A DNA stretch of 13,960 bases from Alphaproteobacteria bacterium. GTDB lineage: Bacteria > Pseudomonadota > Alphaproteobacteria > Micavibrionales > Micavibrionaceae. The DNA is taken from NCBI GenBank assembly GCA_030427765.1, contig JAUICS010000008.1:1-13960 (forward strand), written 5' to 3'. A model generated the notes under the pieces. The model was not told the DNA's origin and did not search any database. It was given only the letters and a program-made list of their open reading frames with translations. This document shows, piece after piece, positions 1 to 7,238 of this stretch (the first letter of the stretch is position 1; each line of letters starts with the position of its first letter). Made by a program: the position numbers and the translations under genes.

Positions 1-641
1 CCTTCCTGAAAGATTACGTACGTGATAATCCGGGCTTTGACGTATCTGCCAAATCCATATTATGCGTGGGGCAAAAAACAGAAATCGCACTACGATCCGC
101 ATTTCCAGATTCAGGCAACATAAACACGTATGATAATGGTGAGGCACTTTGCCAAAACATGTCAGTACTGCCAGATGCCTTCCCCAAAACATATGATTAC
201 CTAAGGACCGACTATACGGCGTATCCGATTACAGATGAACTTAACAAGCATGGTTTAAAGGTTTGCGAACATACTGTGTACCATATGGAAGAAGCCGACG
301 CATGCCCGCCAGTCGCTATTGATGCATTAAACCAAGGGCAGGTACAGGTGATAATGTTTTATTCGGCACGTACGGCAGACGTTTTTTTCTCCCTCCTGCC
401 GCCTAGCACACAGAAAAACACTGTACAAACCGCTTGTTTCCTGTGTATGAGTAATAGAATTAAAAACACGGTTGAGCAACATATACATACAGCGGCGGAA
501 CATACACCGCCAACCCCCGCAAAGTATGGGGAATATCAATCAGGCATTGATTTTGAAGCGCAGTATGTGTATGTGTCTACAAAACCATCCCATGCGGGTA
601 TGGTTGAGACGCTCACAAACATGACATTTAAAATCGATTGA
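1..641 (+). CDS. hemD: Uroporphyrinogen-III synthase, 3' part (5' end outside window)
   Basis: The reading frame is open from the left edge (first complete codon at position 3), so the gene starts upstream; about 212 residues are visible. HemD cyclises hydroxymethylbilane to uroporphyrinogen III in the cytoplasm, the last shared step before haem, sirohaem and cobalamin branch. Family features seen are ILCVGQKTEIAL near the left edge, matching the 'VGxxTAxxL' segment, and VIMFYSARTADVFFSLL (about 345-395), matching the conserved 'fxSxrsaxxf' segment. The protein is very divergent, as is normal for HemD, so the call rests on these two motifs plus context. A mitofilin-like gene follows after 20 bases, the usual alphaproteobacterial arrangement. 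A GTG at 66 could be read as a start, but homology-like sequence continues upstream of it, so it is internal. Confidence 0.8.
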   Translation, partial: FLKDYVRDNPGFDVSAKSILCVGQKTEIALRSAFPDSGNINTYDNGEALCQNMSVLPDAFPKTYDYLRTDYTAYPITDELNKHGLKVCEHTVYHMEEADACPPVAIDALNQGQVQVIMFYSARTADVFFSLLPPSTQKNTVQTACFLCMSNRIKNTVEQHIHTAAEHTPPTPAKYGEYQSGIDFEAQYVYVSTKPSHAGMVETLTNMTFKID

Positions 642-650
642 TCGAAACGA

Positions 651-655
651 AAAGG
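651..655 (+). promoter_or_regulatory. Ribosome binding site deciding the start of the mitofilin-like gene
   Basis: AAAGG lies 6 bases before the ATG at 662. This favours 662 over the in-frame TTG at 638, which overlaps the hemD stop codon and has no comparable site. The layout suggests a hemD-mitofilin operon with separate but close translation initiation. Confidence 0.6.
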
Positions 656-661
656 TTGGCC

Positions 662-2356
662 ATGAGTACAGCACAAAATTCAAAAGGTATTGAAAACGCA
701 CGTGACATTATTGACCGTTTTGGCGGCATTCGCCCAATGGCACGTATATTAGGCGTTCCGGCAACAACGGTACAGGGATGGAATAAACGCAACATGATCC
801 CGTCAAACCGCCGCGATGAAATCCTGCAAAGCGCAAATGAAAATAATATCAAGATTGAAGATTTGATGTCCGGCAGTGACAATGCAAACAGCGCAGCATC
901 GACAACCCCAGAAACATCCCCAGAAGCGCAGGCACCAAGAGAAACACCGCCAGAAACACCGGCGGAAGATCGTTCTGAAATTGATTTCGACAAAATACCG
1001 AATGCCCTGAAACCGGAATCGGTTACGGCCGATTCAAATGACAACCGTCCAGGTAATACGGCGAACACTGCCCCTGCGGCACAGCAGGCAACACAAAAAA
1101 CGGGACCAACCGCGCCACAAGCACCACGCACGCCCCAACACACAAAGGAACCGGTTCCGCCGCATGTACATGGGAGCGATAACATCAACATGAAAATCGT
1201 TATGACCAGTTTTCTGGTGTCCCTGTTTGTATTCCTTACCCTTGGCGGTATCGGCATATATCTTATCCTGCCAAAGGCAGAGGATTATGTAAGCCAGATT
1301 GATAGAAATGCCTACAACCTCGAAACGACACAGAAAAAAGTTGCCGAACTTGATGACTCCATTCGTAATATTCAGAAGGCGCAATCATCACCGTTCAAGG
1401 GTCTTATCCCCGGCGGTTTAAGCGAAAGCATTTTGAACCTGAAAGACCAAACCGCCGGTATTCAGTCCACGATCGAGTCCCTTCAGGCAAAGGCGGGTCA
1501 ATTGCAGGAGCAGGCCGCCGCGATGCAGGAACAAGGGTTAACCGGCGCATCGGAAAGCATGTCCAATCGTCTGAATGATCTGGAAGAACAGGTACGTTCC
1601 ATTACCGGAAGCATTGCCGAGCGTGCACAATCGATAAATTTCCTGTCACGTTTTGAAAGCCTGTCCAAAACAGATGCCGGACAAGAACAGATCGAACAAT
1701 CGGTTGAGCAGTTAAACAGCATCTTGCCGGCCGAAAGCGGGTATGCAAGTGAATTTGATGAAATTATGTCGGCCGTACAAGGCGACGGCGGCGCCATCGC
1801 CGTTACAATGGAAGGGGTCACACCCGAGAATTTTCAGACGGCGGCAACAGGATTGGCGTTAACACAATTTTCCGATGCCCTTTCATCCGGCGCATCATTT
1901 AACCAGTCCCTAAGCGTTCTTAAAAGCATGCTGGGAAGTTCATACCCCGAAATCAATGCGTTGATTGAGCAGCTAGGCCCAATTTCAAACGCAGGCATTT
2001 CATCACCAAGCGATTTATCACGCCAGCTAGAGTCCTTAAGCGGTGATATTGTTGGCGCATCCATTTCCGGCGGCAATGCATCCATGCAGGATAAGGCGGC
2101 GGCCAGTATGAATGATTTCCTGAAGGTTGAAAAAAATGGTGAGCTTCTGACCGGAACGGACACACAGAAGATTCTGGTTCAGACGCAGCGTGCATTTCAA
2201 ACCGGCGATATTCAGAAGGCACTCGATGCCCTTAGCGGTTTGGATGGCGGCGCATTAAGCACGGCCATGCCCCTTATCAAAAATGCAACATCGACATTAA
2301 ATGCCCGTAAGCTGGAAACACAGCTGCGTAAGATGATGCAGCAAGGTCTGAAGTAA
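662..2356 (+). CDS. Mitofilin/Mic60-like inner-membrane protein (COG4223 type) with N-terminal HTH domain
   Basis: The protein has 564 residues from the ATG at 662. Residues 12-57 form a compact helix-turn-helix (DIIDRFGGIRPMARILGV, then TTVQGW and IPSNRRDEIL) like the phage-CI/Cro-type 'carph-isopro' domain. Residues about 65-170 are a Pro/Ala/Thr-rich linker. One membrane helix spans about 179-203. A coiled coil (about 205-350) and an alpha-helical C-terminal domain follow; its end, around ARKLETQLRKMM, resembles the Mic60-type C-terminus. The topology would put the HTH in the cytoplasm and the coiled coil and C-terminus in the periplasm. Alphaproteobacterial relatives shape inner membranes and often lie beside hemD, as here. 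What the HTH binds is unknown; DNA tethering to the membrane is possible but is inference. The gene ends before a bidirectional terminator. Confidence 0.8.
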   Translation: MSTAQNSKGIENARDIIDRFGGIRPMARILGVPATTVQGWNKRNMIPSNRRDEILQSANENNIKIEDLMSGSDNANSAASTTPETSPEAQAPRETPPETPAEDRSEIDFDKIPNALKPESVTADSNDNRPGNTANTAPAAQQATQKTGPTAPQAPRTPQHTKEPVPPHVHGSDNINMKIVMTSFLVSLFVFLTLGGIGIYLILPKAEDYVSQIDRNAYNLETTQKKVAELDDSIRNIQKAQSSPFKGLIPGGLSESILNLKDQTAGIQSTIESLQAKAGQLQEQAAAMQEQGLTGASESMSNRLNDLEEQVRSITGSIAERAQSINFLSRFESLSKTDAGQEQIEQSVEQLNSILPAESGYASEFDEIMSAVQGDGGAIAVTMEGVTPENFQTAATGLALTQFSDALSSGASFNQSLSVLKSMLGSSYPEINALIEQLGPISNAGISSPSDLSRQLESLSGDIVGASISGGNASMQDKAAASMNDFLKVEKNGELLTGTDTQKILVQTQRAFQTGDIQKALDALSGLDGGALSTAMPLIKNATSTLNARKLETQLRKMMQQGLK

Positions 2357-2392
2357 GTTTCGGTTACGCTGATTTGTACAGAAACGTCACTA

Positions 2393-2426
2393 GGAATGAA
2401 TGGTGTAAGGGGAATGAATGGCGTAA
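2393..2426. repeat. Two-copy direct repeat, 18-bp period
   Basis: GGAATGAATGGYGTAA occurs at 2393-2408 and 2411-2426 with one mismatch. It lies between the mitofilin-like gene and the palindromic repeat. No coding role is seen. Confidence 0.5.
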
Positions 2427-2463
2427 ACGCGGTAACTCCGTTAGTTTTTCACCACTAAATACC

Positions 2464-2546
2464 GTCATCCTGCGGTTTGTCCGCAGGGTCCACATGTCAG
2501 TCCGCGCTTGCGTATACGTGGATCCTGTGCATACGCACAGGATGAC
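2464..2546. repeat. Compound palindromic intergenic repeat (REP/RPE-like)
   Basis: The outer ends are inverted repeats: GTCATCCTG at 2464-2472 and CAGGATGAC at 2538-2546. Inside, CCTGCGG (2469-2475) pairs with CCGCAGG (2481-2487), and ATCCTGTGC (2522-2530) pairs perfectly with GCACAGGAT (2535-2543) around a 4-base loop. A middle arm pairs TCCAC (2489-2493) with GTGGA (2518-2522). The result is a cruciform-like, multi-hairpin unit of about 83 bp. Such 'GTCATCC...GGATGAC' units are dispersed in many alphaproteobacterial genomes. Only one copy is present here, so the repeat status rests on form and general knowledge. Short reading frames across it are by-products of the repeat. Confidence 0.65.
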
Positions 2547-2589
2547 ATATGACAATTTTGAAGTATAAAAACGGTATAAAACAGGCAAT

Positions 2590-2619
2590 AAAAAAGCCGC
2601 TGGTTAGCGGCTTTTTTTA
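2590..2619. terminator. Bidirectional rho-independent terminator
   Basis: AGCCGCT (2595-2601), loop GGTT and AGCGGCT (2606-2612) form a GC-rich stem flanked by A-tract and T-tract. It therefore works on both strands. It lies between the convergent mitofilin-like gene (stop at 2356) and the 927-aa gene (stop at 2624), and probably serves both. Confidence 0.92.
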
Positions 2620-2623
2620 ATTG

Positions 2624-5407
2624 CTATATCCTGTATTCTCGTCTATCCCCAGGAACTGGCAGCTCGCTTGGGGTATCGCTATTGCCATCACCACCAGGCT
2701 TAGTTTCGATGGCACTACCGCCTGCATCTTTCAGTAAGCAATCCTTGATAGGAACAGCTACTTTTTGAGCAATTGCATCACGTGCATCTTTACTACGAGA
2801 ATACCCACCACTGCTCTCAGGGGCTCCCTCAGCCAGACTTTGTGCGTAGTTTGTCGCCGCTGTGACAAAGTCTGTACCACTAGCGTCTCCCGAGCATTTT
2901 TCAGTGGCTTCCTCACCACCCTCACCCGCTGGATCTCGATCATCGCCCGGTAATACAGTTCTTTCATAATGGTAAGTACATGCTGCTCTTATTTCATTGG
3001 TACCAGCAATGGCGCCTCCCGCCTCTGGTGCTACAAGTTCATTTGCCAGACACGCAGCCATACTTGCAGCATGATCATAGATTTTACATGTTTGTTCACA
3101 CATTTTTTGAACCGTTAGACCTTTGTTGTCTGCATCTTTGGCAGCTTGATACGCACTTTTCCATTCTTCTTCAGTCGAAGGCATCGTTCCAACAACCCTC
3201 CAAACTGGAACACCTTTATATCGGTACGGAGGGTTATCAGCCTTAATAAGACCCTCAATCCATTTTGAAACCGTTGCACAATCCGCAGGTTTTTTGGGAT
3301 CAGGAGCCCCTTTACAGCTTGCGCCCGATGTGGTTTTGTTGGCGTTCGGGTTTTTAGTTCCGGACTGCTGGCCGCTTTGCTGGCCGGACTGCTGGCCGCT
3401 TTGTTGACCGGACTGCTGGCCGCTTTGTTGACCGGACTGCTGACCGCTTTGACCGGACTGCTGACCGCTTTGACCGCCGCCACTTTGACCGCCGCCACTT
3501 TGACCACTCTGTGACGCCTGTTGTTTGGCTTGCTCGGCTTCCTTACGGGCTTTATCTGCCTCTTCCTGAGCTTTCTTCAGCTTTTCTTCAGCCTCTTTTT
3601 CCTTTTCTTCGGCCTCTTTACGCTTTTTCTCTTCTTCCTTGATTTTTTCTTCCTGTGCACGGATCAGTTTACAAATATCTTTATCCTTATGCTCATCCTT
3701 CTTACAATCCTCGTAAGTCAGATTGGTGTCATCGTCGTCCTTATCGTCATCGTCCTTATCATCATCGTCCTTATCATCATCGTCCTTATCATCATCGTCG
3801 TCATCATTTCCACCGTCACCGTAACCGTGGTCGGCAAGAACTTCGAAGAAGTCATAACATTCTGTGCCTTCCTGGTCATCAACATCAATAATACTATCGG
3901 TTACATCTCCGCTAACAATAATAATGTCACCATTTGATTTTACCTCGATACCGTCGTCAAGAATGGTTTCAATATCCTCTTTCGGTAAATCTTCAAGCAA
4001 TGGGCATTCCTCACGAATGGCCGCGATAACTTCGTCACGGTCATCAAGATCAATGTCGTCATCCATATTTGCAAACAGTTCCTCAAGCGCTTTCAAAAGT
4101 TCCTCAAGCTTTGCAGGTAGCAACTGGATAAGCGCAAGCGTACATTGGTACGTCAGTTTTTCTGTTGTCAGTTTATCAACAATGATAATATTGCCTTCCG
4201 CATCGGATTCAAATGTCTCCGTGTTCGTGATAGCTTCTAAATCATCTTCGGTAAGTTCCGGACATGCATTCGCAAGATCATCGTCATCATCAGCGCCTTT
4301 AATAAAACGAATGGCCTGAACATCAATCACGTGCGCACGATCACAATCCGTTAGTGTTGATCCTTCTTGATAGTCGACGACCATAAGGTCACCACGAATT
4401 TTTACATGATCGCCTGCTTTGTATTTTACAGGAAGATTTTGTAGGCCATATGTTTGTGATTTTGTTTCAAGTAACAAGCACTGCTCATCATCAGAAAGAA
4501 TAATTTTTCCAATGAAACGCATTGCGCCATCTGTGTCACCATCCTTGGCTTTTCTGATTTTAGTCACATTCAAGTGAGTCCCCTGCTGACAGGTTGACAC
4601 CTCTGTTGTTTGCATGCCTGTCACTGTAACCCTATCACCCACTTTGAATTTACCTGTTCGCGAGAGGGAATATGTTTCACCCGCATCGGTCTTCAGAACC
4701 ATACATTCTGCGCCTTGCTCCAAAACACCCGTAATATTAACTGCGCCGTCTGTTGCATCATCGTCGTCGTCATTCAAGACTTCAATCGCCGATACCTTAA
4801 TCACACGGCCGGATTTGTTGTAACATTTATTGGATTTATTCTTGACCTTACCGGTTACGCGAACACGAACACGTTTACCAAGGTCCTGTTTCGACAGTGC
4901 GCCTTCCAAGTGGTAAATGGTGCCGTCAACGTTTAGAACGCTACAGTATTTGTTCGCACGGTACGTAAAGTTGCCTTCAAATACCTGCTCATCACCATTA
5001 TTGGCAGTATCATCGTCATTATTATCCGAGTTGTCATCATTGTTATCATCATTTTGGTCGCCCTGATCATCATTATCATCGCCAAGTGTCCCGTTGATAG
5101 CAGCAAGAATATCATCGTTACAGTCCGATGTTACCGTGATGGTTACAGTATCGCCATTGACGTCACGTTCGAACGTGTTATTGGCGGACAAAACAACATT
5201 ACCGCTAATAATGCCGGTAAATTCATTGAATGTAAGGGTTTCATTATCCGCCCCGCTTGCACACGACGTTGCAAGGAATTGTTCTTCAGTCACCGTCACT
5301 CCGGAGCCGTGGGAAATACCGTAAGAGGACACCGTTATCAATATCCCTGTCACAAAGACGCCTATAGTGGCGATTAACTTGTTTTTTAGAGTGTCTTGCG
5401 TTTTCAT
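2624..5407 (-). CDS. Large exported mosaic protein with triplicated Cys-paired modules, DDDDK and SGQQ repeats
   Basis: The protein has 927 residues; the ATG at 5407 has a good GAGGA site 8 bases upstream. Residues 10-30 are a hydrophobic signal or anchor. Residues 109-138 are Asp/Asn-rich. Three related 65-75-residue beta-rich modules follow at about 143-209, 223-285 and 296-369. They share the pattern C-x-L, Y-x-L, G-x-x-V-x-V-x-G, C, and end in V-x-x-I. Their cysteine pairs (155/195, 235/273, 310/355) could be disulfides. A second duplicated unit starts with CPEL/CPLL and contains G-N/D-IIIV (about 382-430 and 468-525). DDDDK repeats lie at about 535-560, a charged coiled coil at 578-630, SGQQ repeats at 633-683, and a Cys-containing C-terminal domain at 698-892. 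I do not recognise the protein as a whole. The modules look OB-fold-like, which is inference. It is the last gene of three exported-protein genes on this strand. Confidence 0.85.
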   Translation of the reverse strand: MKTQDTLKNKLIATIGVFVTGILITVSSYGISHGSGVTVTEEQFLATSCASGADNETLTFNEFTGIISGNVVLSANNTFERDVNGDTVTITVTSDCNDDILAAINGTLGDDNDDQGDQNDDNNDDNSDNNDDDTANNGDEQVFEGNFTYRANKYCSVLNVDGTIYHLEGALSKQDLGKRVRVRVTGKVKNKSNKCYNKSGRVIKVSAIEVLNDDDDDATDGAVNITGVLEQGAECMVLKTDAGETYSLSRTGKFKVGDRVTVTGMQTTEVSTCQQGTHLNVTKIRKAKDGDTDGAMRFIGKIILSDDEQCLLLETKSQTYGLQNLPVKYKAGDHVKIRGDLMVVDYQEGSTLTDCDRAHVIDVQAIRFIKGADDDDDLANACPELTEDDLEAITNTETFESDAEGNIIIVDKLTTEKLTYQCTLALIQLLPAKLEELLKALEELFANMDDDIDLDDRDEVIAAIREECPLLEDLPKEDIETILDDGIEVKSNGDIIIVSGDVTDSIIDVDDQEGTECYDFFEVLADHGYGDGGNDDDDDDKDDDDKDDDDKDDDDKDDDDTNLTYEDCKKDEHKDKDICKLIRAQEEKIKEEEKKRKEAEEKEKEAEEKLKKAQEEADKARKEAEQAKQQASQSGQSGGGQSGGGQSGQQSGQSGQQSGQQSGQQSGQQSGQQSGQQSGQQSGTKNPNANKTTSGASCKGAPDPKKPADCATVSKWIEGLIKADNPPYRYKGVPVWRVVGTMPSTEEEWKSAYQAAKDADNKGLTVQKMCEQTCKIYDHAASMAACLANELVAPEAGGAIAGTNEIRAACTYHYERTVLPGDDRDPAGEGGEEATEKCSGDASGTDFVTAATNYAQSLAEGAPESSGGYSRSKDARDAIAQKVAVPIKDCLLKDAGGSAIETKPGGDGNSDTPSELPVPGDRREYRI
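3360..3506. repeat. In-frame tandem repeat encoding SGQQ/SGGGQ
   Basis: The DNA period is mainly 24 bp (two 12-bp subunits), with a few 9- and 15-bp variants at the high-coordinate end. On the minus strand it encodes about a dozen Ser-Gly-Gln-rich units of the 927-aa protein (residues 633-683). All units are multiples of 3, so copy-number changes would keep the frame. It probably acts as a flexible linker between the coiled coil and the C-terminal domain. Confidence 0.85.
3737..3796. repeat. Four 15-bp tandem repeats encoding DDDDK
   Basis: The unit GTCCTTATCRTCATC occurs at 3737-3751, 3752-3766, 3767-3781 and 3782-3796. On the minus strand each encodes Asp-Asp-Asp-Asp-Lys, in an Asp-rich linker of the 927-aa protein. 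It is a short minisatellite whose expansion would not shift the frame. Confidence 0.9.
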
Positions 5408-5413
5408 TTTTAA

Positions 5414-5420
5414 GTCCTCT
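5414..5420 (-). promoter_or_regulatory. Ribosome binding site of the 927-aa gene
   Basis: The minus strand reads AGAGGAC about 7-8 bases before the ATG at 5407. It is a strong match to the anti-Shine-Dalgarno sequence and fixes the start. Confidence 0.7.
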
Positions 5421-5500
5421 TGCTGTATTTAACCCTTATATAATTCAAAAATAATTAAAAATTCAATAATATGTAAAATTTAACCATACTTTTCAGCCCT

Positions 5501-5526
5501 CTGCAAATTTCACATAAATTTTGCAG
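5501..5526. other. Intergenic hairpin between the lysozyme-like and 927-aa genes
   Basis: CTGCAAATTT (5501-5510) pairs with AAATTTTGCAG (5516-5526), with one bulge and a 5-base loop. On the minus-strand transcript no U-tract follows, so it is not a standard intrinsic terminator. It could be an mRNA-processing or stability element separating the two cistrons, or chance in AT-rich DNA. Confidence 0.4.
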
Positions 5527-5561
5527 ATTATTATGATTTATTTACGCTATTATCTCCTGTC

Positions 5562-7049
5562 TTATCCCCCTCTGGGAAGTCCAATTTTACCTGTTGTTGC
5601 ATTTGTCCATTCACTTCCACACACTTTCATTTTTCCCTGTTTTCCTAAATTGTCCAATTGGATGGCAATGTCACTGGCTTCACGGCAACGTCTTTCCCAC
5701 CCTTTTTTCCATTTTCCGCCATTTTTACCGGAAATACGCTCAATCTTTGCGCAGTATTCTTGTGACATGCATGGTGAATTATTGTAACCGCATGGCGGGG
5801 TCCGTTGCTGCCAGCGCGTTGGATCGTCTGGCCCCATGTGAATTGCAGACTGCCAGCACTGAAGTAAATGGCCTGGCATCTCGGTTGAAAAGCATTTTGC
5901 CTTATCAAAGTAATTATTTTTGTAGTGATCGCGCAGGGCGCGTTCCGTCAGATTAAACACAATATTTCCGGAATATCTCTGTGTAAGACCACATGTTGTT
6001 ACACCAACACCGTCACCCAAGTCCTTCGGCGGGTGTGGGCATCCTTCCCATTTCAGAATTTGTGCCAATGAAACCTCCTCGGCGCAGCAGGTTTCCTGAC
6101 TGCCTTCACAATGTTTCAAGATATCCTTAATATCAGCCACACCAATATTTGGTGCCTGGCCATATGTTTTGGCATCAGATGGCGCATCGCTGGAACCACC
6201 ACGGGCAAAGTCTGGATTATCGAAACTCGCCTGCGGGTTATCCGCCGGATTATATTTTGGATATGGGTCATCCGATGGATCGGTTTCCAGACAAGAACCA
6301 CCGCTTGATGATTCATTACATTCTGCCGTCTCGTCCTTATCATCGTCCTTATCATCGTCTTTGTAATCGTCTTTGTCCGACTTATCCGGCAATTTACCGG
6401 TACGATAACATTCTATTTTATCATCCAGGTTTGTTGCCTTTTCACAATCATCGCCTTCTGCGGTTTCATCGTCCTTTTTATCGCAATTTTCATCGCCATC
6501 ATTTTCATCTTGGTCATTTTCATCACATTCATCCGACGTTTCATCATCATCGTCATTATCATCGAATTCGTCATTAATCTGATCCCCGGAACGCAGTTCG
6601 GCAATTGCGTCTTCAAGCTCCTTTATCTCATCTTTGTACTTGTCTTTATTGTACATTTCCTCAAATTTACGACGTGTTTCAGGGTCACGAATATCACCGA
6701 CCGTCATCACACAGTTTCGATTAGATGTTGTTGTACGGCGACGGAAGTCGGTATTGAACGAAAGATCCTCGCCATCATTGTCGCCATATATTAGGCAGGT
6801 TGAATTATCACCGTAATCCGCGCCATCATCCGTTTGATCAACGTCATTGCCGCCATTCAGCATCCGTATAAAGTCATTAATGCCGGATATTGAGTCCGCT
6901 AAACTCCGGTTTACATCCTGAAAATCCGTATTTTCGTCATCCGCACGCGCAGTATTGGCCGCAGTCACCACGAACAGGGCGAGGCATAAAAATGCACATA
7001 GCATTATGTTTACTGTAGATATGTGAGGTTTATTACCGAATATATTCAT
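5562..7049 (-). CDS. Exported Asp-rich protein with C-terminal lysozyme-like (GH108/PG_binding_3-like) domain
   Basis: The protein has 495 residues from the ATG at 7049, preceded by GGTGGG; an in-frame TTG at 7067 is possible but less likely. Residues about 8-36 form a signal peptide ending ANTARA before DDEN. Residues 40-300 are acidic and low in complexity, with many Asp runs and a stretch reading DYKDDDKDDDK. The C-terminal 190 residues look like a lysozyme-fold hydrolase. QILKWEG carries the candidate catalytic Glu (about residue 335), followed by GLTQRY, a helix with HYKNNYF, then CWQSAIHMG in the place of the usual 'N-x-G' helix, and a final KKGWERR. This order fits GH108 followed by PG_binding_3. 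GH24 is the alternative, because GW-x-RR-x-x-E also resembles its C-terminal 'GL-x-RR-x-x-E'. Several cysteines suggest disulfides. The likely role is peptidoglycan cleavage in the periplasm or outside the cell. Confidence 0.8.
   Translation of the reverse strand: MNIFGNKPHISTVNIMLCAFLCLALFVVTAANTARADDENTDFQDVNRSLADSISGINDFIRMLNGGNDVDQTDDGADYGDNSTCLIYGDNDGEDLSFNTDFRRRTTTSNRNCVMTVGDIRDPETRRKFEEMYNKDKYKDEIKELEDAIAELRSGDQINDEFDDNDDDDETSDECDENDQDENDGDENCDKKDDETAEGDDCEKATNLDDKIECYRTGKLPDKSDKDDYKDDDKDDDKDETAECNESSSGGSCLETDPSDDPYPKYNPADNPQASFDNPDFARGGSSDAPSDAKTYGQAPNIGVADIKDILKHCEGSQETCCAEEVSLAQILKWEGCPHPPKDLGDGVGVTTCGLTQRYSGNIVFNLTERALRDHYKNNYFDKAKCFSTEMPGHLLQCWQSAIHMGPDDPTRWQQRTPPCGYNNSPCMSQEYCAKIERISGKNGGKWKKGWERRCREASDIAIQLDNLGKQGKMKVCGSEWTNATTGKIGLPRGG
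6332..6379. repeat. 12-bp tandem repeat encoding DDDK/DDYK
   Basis: The units at 6332-6343 and 6344-6355 are identical (CGTCCTTATCAT); 6356-6367 and 6368-6379 are diverged copies. On the minus strand they encode an Asp/Lys stretch in the acidic linker of the lysozyme-like protein. It is similar in kind to the DDDDK repeat of the neighbouring 927-aa protein, but with a different period. Confidence 0.7.
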
Positions 7050-7238
7050 TTTCCCACCGCAATTCAAAATTTATAAAACGTATCTATTATTATATTTAAA
7101 CACGAATGATTTACTCATTACAAAATTTTAAAAAAATACACCTAAAATTTACTTAAAATTTTATATATTCTGCCGTCTTCGTATCCTTTTTACATTTATT
7201 TACTTTTGTATTATCTATGGTTTATTAACCGAATATTC

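Noticed and set aside
638..661. TTG start for the mitofilin-like gene overlapping the hemD stop
   Set aside because: The ATG at 662 has AAAGG 6 bases upstream and begins a plausible N-terminus; the extra eight residues have no support.
3360..3800. Possible CRISPR-like direct repeats
   Set aside because: Units are contiguous 12-24 bp and 15 bp coding repeats with no spacers, in frame within a long gene.
3521..3937. Plus-strand reading frame of 138 codons rich in Leu/Phe/Ile, looking like a membrane protein
   Set aside because: It is the complement of the coiled-coil and Asp-rich part of the 927-aa gene, whose GAT/GAA codons read as hydrophobic codons on the other strand.
6332..6379. Vector or tag contamination because of the FLAG-like DYKDDDK
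   Set aside because: The stretch is embedded in a long natural Asp-rich gene, made of a native 12-bp repeat, and not an exact FLAG sequence.
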